Assembly: GCA_016777395.1 (NCBI GenBank)
Contig: JADHRO010000115.1
Location: 1-6,891 of the forward strand
Direction of reading: 5' to 3'
DNA length: 6,891 bases
From: Chitinophagales bacterium
GTDB taxonomy: Bacteria > Bacteroidota > Bacteroidia > Chitinophagales > UBA8649
A program made the position numbers and the translations under genes. This document shows, in pieces, positions 1-6,336 of this stretch (position 1 is the stretch's first letter; each line of letters starts with the position of its first letter). The notes beneath the pieces were generated by a model that was given only the letters and a program-made list of their open reading frames with translations, had not been told where the DNA came from and made no database searches.

Positions 1-1
1 A

Positions 2-391
2 ATGAACTTGCTTACCATCGCGCAGTTTTATCAAGCAAAAGGAGATTACAGCTCTGCTCGTTCATACGCCAATAATGCGGCAGATATGCGTCCAGGATGG
101 GGAGATCCTTTCATACTTATTGGAAGGTTATACGCCTCAAGTGGATCTAAATGTGGAAGTGGTACAGGATGGGATAGCCAGGTTGTCGTATGGGCTGCTA
201 TAGATATGTGGAGTAAAGCTAAGAATATTGATAAAAGCGTTACTGATGAAGCTCAAAAATTGATTAATAAATATTATCAATACATGCCTTCAAAATCTGA
301 TGTATTCTTAAGGCCCGATATTAGCGTAGGTTCATCCTTCAGCATAGGATGCTGGATAGGTGTTACTACAACAGTAAGAACGGCTGACTAA
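2..391 (+). CDS. TPR-repeat protein, C-terminal part (5' end outside window)
   Basis: This is the last 129 codons of a protein that almost certainly begins upstream of the window. The first visible Met lies inside a helix-turn-helix TPR unit, so it is unlikely to be the true start. Residues 4-35 read as one TPR motif (AQFYQAKGDYSSARSYANNA, then a DMRPGWGDPF turn), and 36-95 continue as helical repeat-like sequence with a Gly/Ser insert near 47-58. The tail (GCWIG at 116-120, then TTTVR) matches my recollection of the end of Bacteroidota TPR proteins encoded next to lptC. TPR proteins are protein-interaction scaffolds, and no catalytic motif is visible. The stop is followed 8 bases later by lptC, which suggests one transcript. 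A role in envelope assembly is inferred only from that neighbour. The signal peptide, if any, lies outside the window. Confidence 0.8.
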   Translation: MNLLTIAQFYQAKGDYSSARSYANNAADMRPGWGDPFILIGRLYASSGSKCGSGTGWDSQVVVWAAIDMWSKAKNIDKSVTDEAQKLINKYYQYMPSKSDVFLRPDISVGSSFSIGCWIGVTTTVRTAD

Positions 392-399
392 GGCTCATA

Positions 400-987
400 A
401 TGCAAACACATTTCATCCATACACACAATCCGTTTTCAATAGCTTGGAAACGGATTGTTCTTTTTAGCTTTATCCTACTTGCTGCATGCACTAATGACCT
501 TAAGAAGGTAAAAGAAATTAGTACTGAATTCCTAAGTGTTGAAAGAGGAAAAGAAGTTGAAATTCTTTTTACTGAAGATGGTTTACCTACCATTCGTATA
601 ATTGCACCTACTGCCGTTCGGTATAATACTGAACCCCCTGACTTACCGTATACAGTTTTTCCCGACGGACTCAAGCTATACGTATACAACGAAGATGGAG
701 ACTTAGATAGCGAACTTTCAGCTAATGAAGGTAAAATGACAGACAATAGTGATGATTTAGAGGTCAATGGAGATGTCGTAATTATCAATGAAAAAGGAGA
801 ACAGCTGAATACCGAAAATCTCACTTGGAACAAGGGAGACAAAAAAATACGTTCAGAAGGGTTTGTTAAGATTTTTACCAATGATGAGATAATTTATGGA
901 TCTGGTTTTGAAGCAGACGAAAACTTCACCAACTATTTGATTTACAATATAACGGGTATTGTAAAGGTAAAGGACGAAAGCCTCTAA
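400..987 (+). CDS. lptC: LptC, LPS-export ABC transporter periplasmic component (lipoprotein form)
   Basis: A 195-residue protein. LptC takes lipopolysaccharide from the LptBFG transporter at the inner membrane and passes it to the periplasmic LptA bridge. Residues 17-30 form a positively charged start (KR), a hydrophobic stretch and a lipobox LAAC with Cys30. This version is therefore predicted to be a lipoprotein rather than anchored by a transmembrane helix as in E. coli. The mature part is a beta-rich OstA/LptC-like domain: YTVFPDGLKLYVYNEDGD at 84-101, an acidic LEVNGDVVI strand near 120-128, TENLTWN at 138-144, KIRSEGFVKI at 149-158 and an IIYGSGFEA end at 164-172. ATG 400 is the only usable start that keeps a charged n-region, although that n-region is long and His-rich (HFIHTHNP). 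No clear Shine-Dalgarno sequence is present. It probably shares a transcript with the preceding TPR gene. Its stop overlaps the end of the convergent gene. Confidence 0.9.
   Translation: MQTHFIHTHNPFSIAWKRIVLFSFILLAACTNDLKKVKEISTEFLSVERGKEVEILFTEDGLPTIRIIAPTAVRYNTEPPDLPYTVFPDGLKLYVYNEDGDLDSELSANEGKMTDNSDDLEVNGDVVIINEKGEQLNTENLTWNKGDKKIRSEGFVKIFTNDEIIYGSGFEADENFTNYLIYNITGIVKVKDESL
425..465 (+). terminator. Terminator-like hairpin with T-tract inside the start of lptC
   Basis: The arms at 425-435 (acaatccgttt) and 448-458 (aaacggattgt) are perfectly complementary over 11 bp around a 12-nt loop. They are followed directly by a T-rich run (ttcttttt, 458-465). This is the shape of an intrinsic terminator placed about 34 bases after the TPR gene stop, yet it lies within codons 9-22 of lptC. 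It could lower lptC expression relative to the upstream gene, or it could be a chance result of coding sequence. The stem is only about 36% GC, so the strength is uncertain. Confidence 0.35.
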
Positions 988-2594
988 TAGACCACAAGCT
1001 GCCGCTCCAAACGCTCATCTTCCCGCAATAACCTTAAGATATACATTCCGCTGGATAAATCAATTAGCAAACGTCTTCCGCTAAATTTTTCCAAAGTAAA
1101 AACCAAGCTTCCACTCCAATCATAAATCATAACATCCGTCTCATAAACTAACTCCGTAAATTGCAATATTTTGTCTTTGACAGGGTTTTCGAAAAAAGCC
1201 AACTCACTCAAGGTATGACTTCGCAATGCTGTAGTAGGTTCTATAACGCATGAATCTGAAAGTGCATTGAAATCCTCCAAAATCCCCTTTCCGCTCAAAT
1301 CTTTTCCTTGAAGTCCGGGATGAAATGCAGGTAAGCGTTCCCCTCTAAAAATGGAGTTATTAAAATTCTGAATCGTGTCAAGTTGTCCATAAATAATGCT
1401 GCCACTAGGGTTTTTATATACCCACAAAATCTCACCTAGACGATTCAATTCTGTAACTTGACCGTTGAATGTTTCACAGAAGACAACATTGCCATTAGGC
1501 ATTACATTCATGCCAGATTTCTTTCCTTGAAATACAGTTTCCCCCAAAACATCCCCATTCCAAGACCAATAATAGTCAAGTGGTAAAAACTTGCCGGCAT
1601 TCATTTGATAGGCTCCATTGACAACAGTAGGCTCCAGTATAAGCAAAGAACTATACATCGCTGAACTTGTATCGCCCCCATTACTAAAAACAGAAATTCT
1701 TCCCGCATCAGCATAGGTATTTGGTATCCACTTTGGATCATGCTGAAGAAACAATTTTTGGTCGGTAACATTGCCCTTATCATAAACCGCAGGATTACCC
1801 CATCGCCATAAAAAATCACCACCTCGATTAGAAGATCCTCCACTATGACTAGCAGCCTCTGTAGTACTTGTACTATGATCAATTATCATAATTTCATCAA
1901 TACTTCTAGCAGAAATTAATATTTGATCAAGGTCGGCATTATAATCAATAGCATTGCAATGCGTGTAATCTGTTCCATAGGGCGTATCATAATTAATATC
2001 CAATAACTCAGGATGATCTGCAATAACTCCAAAGTTTATTTTTGTGCTGTCAAAATCCTGAATAAAATGATCCATAAAACGCCATTCCCAAACCACAATT
2101 GCGCTATCTATTCCAATGGGTTGTAGCTCAATAATTTTATCTAATTTTATTTCTCCCGGAACGCTTAAGGTATCTTTTCCTAGATTATGCATATCAATAC
2201 TTGTTTGATTATCCGTAATCAAGCATAGCACATTTCCGTTAGGCATAAATTCAATATCGTGATGTTGATTTAATCCAAGCTTATCATTAATTGAAAAGCT
2301 CCAAACCAAATCCCCTTCCCAAGTCTGAATTTCAATCGAATTTCTTCCCGCTCTTAGTAAATTTCCATTCTCCAGTAGATAACAAACCAATCCCGGCCTT
2401 TCCCCAAAACTCCATTCATTTACTTGCTCACCGCAATTATCAATGAGGAAAACCTTAGTATTTTCTTGTGGAGAATACAGTAAGTATCCATCACTTACAT
2501 CATTGCTAGATATGCGCAATCCCACATTAGGGACTTGCGCTAAAATAGAACTGGAAAAGAGATAGAAAAATACAATAAGTGCAAAGCTTTTCAT
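984..2594 (-). CDS. Secreted arylsulfotransferase (AssT)-family protein with T9SS sorting domain
   Basis: A 536-residue protein. Residues 1-19 are a Sec signal peptide (MKSF, hydrophobic core, SILA before Q20). Residues 21-450 resemble the PAPS-independent arylsulfate sulfotransferase beta-propeller family, whose members move sulfuryl groups between phenolic compounds through a sulfated histidine. Family-like motifs are FLIDNCGEQVNEW (49-61), HHDIEFMPNGNVL (111-123), THCNAIDYN (211-219), GGDFLWRWGNP (258-268), LQHDPKWIP (283-291), GMNVMPNGN (361-369) and the closing LPAFHPGLQGKDL (421-433). His111/112, His212 and His285 are candidate active-site residues, but I cannot map them one-to-one onto E. 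coli AssT. Residues 463-536 look like a type A T9SS sorting domain (FFENPVKDKI, VMIYDWSGSLV, DLSSGMYILRL, basic tail ending QLVVY), so cell-surface or released location is expected. It lies 23 bp downstream of the dehydrogenase and probably shares its transcript. The substrate is unknown, and a non-catalytic propeller is possible. Confidence 0.85.
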   Translation of the reverse strand: MKSFALIVFFYLFSSSILAQVPNVGLRISSNDVSDGYLLYSPQENTKVFLIDNCGEQVNEWSFGERPGLVCYLLENGNLLRAGRNSIEIQTWEGDLVWSFSINDKLGLNQHHDIEFMPNGNVLCLITDNQTSIDMHNLGKDTLSVPGEIKLDKIIELQPIGIDSAIVVWEWRFMDHFIQDFDSTKINFGVIADHPELLDINYDTPYGTDYTHCNAIDYNADLDQILISARSIDEIMIIDHSTSTTEAASHSGGSSNRGGDFLWRWGNPAVYDKGNVTDQKLFLQHDPKWIPNTYADAGRISVFSNGGDTSSAMYSSLLILEPTVVNGAYQMNAGKFLPLDYYWSWNGDVLGETVFQGKKSGMNVMPNGNVVFCETFNGQVTELNRLGEILWVYKNPSGSIIYGQLDTIQNFNNSIFRGERLPAFHPGLQGKDLSGKGILEDFNALSDSCVIEPTTALRSHTLSELAFFENPVKDKILQFTELVYETDVMIYDWSGSLVFTLEKFSGRRLLIDLSSGMYILRLLREDERLERQLVVY

Positions 2595-2598
2595 AGAT

Positions 2599-2606
2599 CA
2601 AAAGTA
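2599..2606 (-). promoter_or_regulatory. Possible Bacteroidota -7 box before the sulfotransferase gene
   Basis: On the minus strand this reads TACTTTTG, an exact fit to the Bacteroidota -7 consensus TAnnTTTG. It lies 4 bases before the ATG of the sulfotransferase-family gene. No good TTTG -33 element is found 19-21 bp upstream, and a transcript from here would be essentially leaderless. It may be a chance match in an A/T-rich 23-bp gap, with the gene read mainly from the dehydrogenase promoter. Confidence 0.2.
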
Positions 2607-2617
2607 AGCTTTTTATT

Positions 2618-5527
2618 TTACTTAAGCGCATTATATAGTACTTGCGCTGGATGTAAAGCTTTTCTTCTTGTGCCATCAAATATTTGATGCCTGCAGCTCG
2701 TTCCTGGAGCGGCCACAATGACTTGGTCATCGCATTTTCTTAGCGATGGGAATAAGACCAATTCACCTACTTCCATAGAGGTTTGATAATGCTCTTTTTC
2801 ATAGCCAAAACTTCCTGCCATTCCACAACAGCCGGTTGGTAGCGTTTCAACATGATAGTTTGGAGGTATCGATAAAATTTTCTCTGAATAGCTGACCTCA
2901 CTCAATGCCTTTTGATGACAATGCCCGTGCAATACGACCTGTTGGTGCGTGCTAACAAATAATTCCCTTTGAATGGATCCTGCTTCCTTAGCTTTTACCA
3001 AAAACTCCTCAATAGTCAAACTAAATTTCACAAGACATGAATCTTTGAACTCCTTGTGATCAATCAAGCGGATATACTCATCTCGAAATGAAAGTATGGC
3101 ACTGGGTTCAACACCAATCAAGGGAGTATCTTCAGATATCAGTGGAAGAAGGACCTTTACATTGGAGCTAGCCAATTGTATGGCTTCATTCAGCATTCCC
3201 TTTGAGAGAAATGCTCTACCGCTATCCGAGATAGGGGCCATCAAAATATTATACCCTAAAGCCTCCAATAAAAGAATGCAGGCTTTACCGGCTTCTACAT
3301 CATAATAATTAGTGAACTCATCCGCAAAAAAATAAAGGGACTGCTTCCCGTTATTCTCCTTGACTTTCCTTCTAGAAAACCACTTTTTAAGCGTTTCTTT
3401 TGCTAATTCCGGGGGAGTTCTTTCTGCCGCGATACCTAAAATCTTTTTAGCCAATGGCGTAGCATTAATTTTATTTGCTAAGCCAGGGAAAATTGAAGCA
3501 AATTGATTTAGTTTCTGAACATGCCCAAACAATTTTGCTCGAATGGGTGTCCCCTTACGTTTTTGGTATTGATAGGAAAACTCTGCTTTCAAGCTCGCCA
3601 TATCGACATTACTCGGGCATTCATTTTTACAAGCTTTACAGCTCAAGCATAAATCTAGCGCTTCTTTTATCTCTTCAGAGGTCCACTTTTCTCGATCGTC
3701 GTCACTTTGGGTAAGAAACTCCCTCAATACATTCGCTCTTGCGCGTGTTGTATCCTTCTCATTTTTTGTTGCCATATAGCTAGGGCACATAGTACCTCCA
3801 CTTAAATGCGTTTTCCTGCAATCGCCCGATCCGTTGCACTTCTCTGCAAGCCTTAATATCCCTCCCTCATCATCAAAATTCAACACGGTACTCAATACGG
3901 GCTCTGTTCGCCCTACCTCATACCTTAAGTCCTCGTCTATATTGGGTGCATCCGTAATTTTCCCCTTATTAAAAATACCATTCGGATCCCAATTTGCTTT
4001 TAGTTTCTGTAGAAGTTTATAGTTCTTTTCGCCGAGCATATACGGAATAAAACTAGCACGCACTCTACCATCTCCGTGCTCCCCACTTAAAGAACCTTTG
4101 TATTTTTTAACTAACCTTGCGGTATCCCAAGCTATCTCCTCAAACAGCTTCACATCTGCGGATTCTTTCAAATTAAGTATCGGTCTTAGGTGCAACTCAC
4201 CTGCTCCAGCATGCGCGTAATAGACAGCTTTTTGACCATAAGTTTCCATAATTGCCGTAAAGTCATCAATATATTGTGGTAAATCATCAATATGAACCGC
4301 GGTATCCTCTATGACTGCCACTGCTTTCTTATCCCCAGGAATATTAGCCAATAAGCCCAGTCCTGCTTTTCGTAATTTCCAGGCATTTTGAATGCGAGGA
4401 GCAAAAATTTCAGGACATTCATAACTTTTCGTTTCATCCATTAAAATTTGCTGTGCTTGATCTATCAAACGCGCAAGTGCCTCTTTGGTTTCCGCCCTTA
4501 ACTCTAGCATTAAAATCGCTGCTGGATCCCCTTTAAGAAAGTACCTATACTTTTTGTATTCCGCATTTTCCTTGGTACAATCCATGATTAACTTATCCAT
4601 CAGTTCACATGCATATGGTTGCAATTCCATAATCGGTTTAATCGCTTTTAGTGCATCTTGTACAGAATTAAAATGAGGGCAAAGGAGTACATGTTCCTCA
4701 GGAGGCAAGTCGACAAGATTAAGTTTAATTTCGGTAATAAGAGCCAGCGTGCCCTCTGAACCAGCCATCAGCTTACATAAATTTAAGGGTTCCCCTTTTG
4801 GTATAAAAGGTTCGCAATTTACAATTTCGTCAATAGCATATCCTGTATTTCTTCTATGAATGGAAGCTTTGGGGAATTGATCTATTATCTCCTCTCTAAC
4901 AGCATTTGAGGCCAACTCTTTTAACAAAAATTGATACAATCTACCTTCTAAACTATCTGTAGTGTTTAACACCTGGAGCTCCTCTGCAGTTTTAGTATTG
5001 AGTTTAACCATACTGCCATCACTAAGAAAAACCTCCAATTCCAACACATGATCTCTGGTGTTGCCATATCTGATTGAATTAGTGCCCGTTGAATTATTTC
5101 CAACCATACCGCCTATCATAGCACGATTAGCAGTTGATGTTTCTGGCCCAAAAAATAAGCCATGCGGCTTTAAAAATAAATTCAGTTCATCCCGAATTAC
5201 TCCTGGCTGAACTTTAATCCACTTTTCTTTTGCATTAAATTCTAAAATTTGAGTGAAGTGTTTTGATATATCTACGACTATTCCACTGCCCACACATTGG
5301 CCAGCCAATGAGGTTCCTGCTGCTCGGGGAATTAAACTCAAGGCATGACTTTGAGCAAAATCAATAAGCAATTTGAGGTCGTCCTTAGACTTTGGAATGG
5401 CCACGGCCGTTGGAAGTTCACGATAGACAGAAGCATCAGTTGCGTACATCGTTCGCATCATACTATCCCAGTATAAATCACCCGAAAATTTGACTTGCAA
5501 GTCTTCTAAACTTTTATTAACTCCCAT
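2618..5527 (-). CDS. YdiJ-like FAD/Fe-S D-2-hydroxy-acid dehydrogenase (probably D-2-hydroxyglutarate)
   Basis: A 969-residue protein from the chosen ATG (MGVNKSLED); E. coli YdiJ, which oxidises D-2-hydroxyglutarate, is about 1018. Domain order: FAD-binding type 4 with PRAAGTSLAGQ (67-77), GPETSTANRAMIGGMVGNNS (127-146) and MAGSEGTLALITE (254-266); FAD-oxidase C-terminal domain with HAGAGELHLRP (439-449), SGEHGDGRVR (481-490) and NWDPNGIFNKGKI (512-524); an Fe-S region with C564/C570/C581 (CNGSGDC, then MCPSY) and CLSCKACKNECP (C627, C630, C633, C637); and a CCG-type domain with HGHCHQKAL (867-875) and GCCGMAGSFGYE (899-910). No signal peptide is seen, so a cytoplasmic or membrane-associated enzyme passing electrons to a quinone or electron-transfer protein is expected. 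The frame stays open upstream to 5620, but those 31 residues lack family similarity. Glycolate or D-lactate are alternative substrates. It is first in a probable two-gene unit with the sulfotransferase. Confidence 0.92.
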   Translation of the reverse strand: MGVNKSLEDLQVKFSGDLYWDSMMRTMYATDASVYRELPTAVAIPKSKDDLKLLIDFAQSHALSLIPRAAGTSLAGQCVGSGIVVDISKHFTQILEFNAKEKWIKVQPGVIRDELNLFLKPHGLFFGPETSTANRAMIGGMVGNNSTGTNSIRYGNTRDHVLELEVFLSDGSMVKLNTKTAEELQVLNTTDSLEGRLYQFLLKELASNAVREEIIDQFPKASIHRRNTGYAIDEIVNCEPFIPKGEPLNLCKLMAGSEGTLALITEIKLNLVDLPPEEHVLLCPHFNSVQDALKAIKPIMELQPYACELMDKLIMDCTKENAEYKKYRYFLKGDPAAILMLELRAETKEALARLIDQAQQILMDETKSYECPEIFAPRIQNAWKLRKAGLGLLANIPGDKKAVAVIEDTAVHIDDLPQYIDDFTAIMETYGQKAVYYAHAGAGELHLRPILNLKESADVKLFEEIAWDTARLVKKYKGSLSGEHGDGRVRASFIPYMLGEKNYKLLQKLKANWDPNGIFNKGKITDAPNIDEDLRYEVGRTEPVLSTVLNFDDEGGILRLAEKCNGSGDCRKTHLSGGTMCPSYMATKNEKDTTRARANVLREFLTQSDDDREKWTSEEIKEALDLCLSCKACKNECPSNVDMASLKAEFSYQYQKRKGTPIRAKLFGHVQKLNQFASIFPGLANKINATPLAKKILGIAAERTPPELAKETLKKWFSRRKVKENNGKQSLYFFADEFTNYYDVEAGKACILLLEALGYNILMAPISDSGRAFLSKGMLNEAIQLASSNVKVLLPLISEDTPLIGVEPSAILSFRDEYIRLIDHKEFKDSCLVKFSLTIEEFLVKAKEAGSIQRELFVSTHQQVVLHGHCHQKALSEVSYSEKILSIPPNYHVETLPTGCCGMAGSFGYEKEHYQTSMEVGELVLFPSLRKCDDQVIVAAPGTSCRHQIFDGTRRKALHPAQVLYNALK

Positions 5528-5542
5528 ATTCAACTGCAAAAT

Positions 5543-5571
5543 AAATACATTGTACAGCAATTTATGTATTT
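5543..5571. promoter_or_regulatory. Inverted repeat in the divergent spacer, possible operator
   Basis: Arms aaatacat (5543-5550) and atgtattt (5564-5571) are perfect 8-bp inverted copies separated by 13 bp. The small palindrome tgtaca (5551-5556) lies inside. The element sits about 16-44 bp upstream of the dehydrogenase ATG at 5527. On the minus strand it overlaps a weak promoter-like pair, TTGCTT (5574-5579) and TACAAT (5549-5554), spaced 19 bp. It could be a regulator site for the dehydrogenase, but A/T-rich repeats of this size arise by chance. Confidence 0.25.
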
Positions 5572-5640
5572 TTAAGCAAGAATAATCTAGGTTGATGTTA
5601 CGCGCAATCGATTTGAACAAATTATTTCATTCTGTGTTAC

Positions 5641-5657
5641 CTAAAAAACAAAAAATT
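5641..5657 (+). promoter_or_regulatory. A-rich translation leader of the thioredoxin-like gene
   Basis: The 17 bases before ATG 5658 are ctaaaaaacaaaaaatt, with no Shine-Dalgarno match. Strongly A-rich leaders of this type are usual before Bacteroidota genes, whose ribosomes rely little on Shine-Dalgarno pairing. This supports ATG 5658 over the in-frame ATGs at 5592 and 5595. No convincing TAnnTTTG promoter box was found between 5528 and 5640 on this strand. Confidence 0.5.
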
Positions 5658-6278
5658 ATGAACAAAATAGCTTTAGTTATCCTCGTGATTGGATGTGCAA
5701 TATTCGCAGGCTTTGCGCCCGGTGAAGAAGAACAATTTCCAACAATTGAACTGGGGGCAGCGATGCCAATGATGGATCTTGAAATGAGAAACATTGACAA
5801 CAATATGATGAGCCTCAGCGATATCAAACAGAAAAATGGCACCTTGGTAATCTTTTCGTGTAATACTTGCCCCTTCGTGATACAATGGGAAGATCGTTAT
5901 GATGATGTTACTGCAATTGCTGGTCGTTATGGTTTTGGCACTGCACTAATCAATTCGAACGAAGCAAAAAGATCAGGTGATGATTCTTTCGAAAACATGG
6001 TAAGTCATGCAAAAAAAGTAATGTATAAGTCACCATATCTAGTTGATGAAAACTCAGTAATAGCTAATGCTTTTGGAGCGAAAACAACTCCTCATGTATT
6101 TCTTTTTGACAGTGATGACCTTTTAGTCTATGCTGGAGCGATAGATGACAATAGTAAAGATGCAGGCGCGGTAAGTGAAAGTTATTTAATCAATGCTTTA
6201 AACCAGATAGGAATAGGTAGATCTATTAAAGTCAATCAAACGCCTGCGAAAGGATGCAGTATTAAAAGAGTAAAGTAA
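5658..6278 (+). CDS. Exported thioredoxin/peroxiredoxin-like protein with CNTC active site
   Basis: A 206-residue thioredoxin-fold protein. Residues 1-20 are a hydrophobic export signal (MNKIALVILVIGCAIFAGFA), probably cleaved near PGEEE. The start at 5658 is chosen because it gives this signal and follows an A-rich leader. The active site is FSCNTCPFV (66-74) with Cys68 and Cys71, followed by ALINSNE (96-102), the cis-proline segment TTPHVFLFD (143-151) and YAGAIDD (158-164). A third cysteine sits in GCSIK (199-203) near the C terminus. CN-x-CPFV with a terminal GCSIK motif is typical of a redoxin subgroup between thioredoxins and peroxiredoxins (the PRX-like 1 type). Those proteins are usually cytoplasmic as I recall them, so the leader here is notable. 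The reaction is unproven: disulfide reduction or peroxide reduction are both possible. VIGC at 10-13 also resembles a lipobox, but the signal would be very short. It is monocistronic, with its own terminator. Confidence 0.85.
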   Translation: MNKIALVILVIGCAIFAGFAPGEEEQFPTIELGAAMPMMDLEMRNIDNNMMSLSDIKQKNGTLVIFSCNTCPFVIQWEDRYDDVTAIAGRYGFGTALINSNEAKRSGDDSFENMVSHAKKVMYKSPYLVDENSVIANAFGAKTTPHVFLFDSDDLLVYAGAIDDNSKDAGAVSESYLINALNQIGIGRSIKVNQTPAKGCSIKRVK

Positions 6279-6301
6279 ACTAAATCTAATCCATTTTTTT
6301 T

Positions 6302-6336
6302 GGCTCCAGTGATTGAAATCGCTGGAGCCTTTTTTT
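6302..6336 (+). terminator. Intrinsic terminator of the thioredoxin-like gene
   Basis: The stem ggctccag (6302-6309) pairs with ctggagcc (6322-6329). It extends inward through one T-G wobble and three further pairs to a TGAA loop (6314-6317), and is followed by seven Ts (6330-6336). It begins 23 bases after the thioredoxin-like stop. The T-tract overlaps the last bases of the convergent murF. Eight Ts (6294-6301) also precede the stem, so on the minus strand the hairpin is followed by As, and it should not terminate murF transcripts. Confidence 0.9.

Noticed and set aside
366..881. Long open frame antisense to lptC (171 codons).
   Set aside because: It is Ser/Leu-rich shadow sequence with no recognisable domain. 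The plus-strand lptC reading is well supported.
2602..2623. Hairpin aagtaa/ttactt between the dehydrogenase and sulfotransferase genes as a terminator.
   Set aside because: It has only six pairs, with one G-C, and no real T-tract. It is too weak, and it overlaps the dehydrogenase stop by base composition alone.
5528..5620. N-terminal extension of the dehydrogenase to an upstream ATG at 5620.
   Set aside because: The 31 extra residues are hydrophobic/basic with no family similarity, and they would fill most of the divergent spacer. MGVNKSLED at 5527 fits the family start better.
5592..5657. Upstream ATGs (5592, 5595) as the start of the thioredoxin-like gene.
   Set aside because: They would place a charged 22-residue segment before the signal peptide, and the A-rich leader lies directly before 5658.
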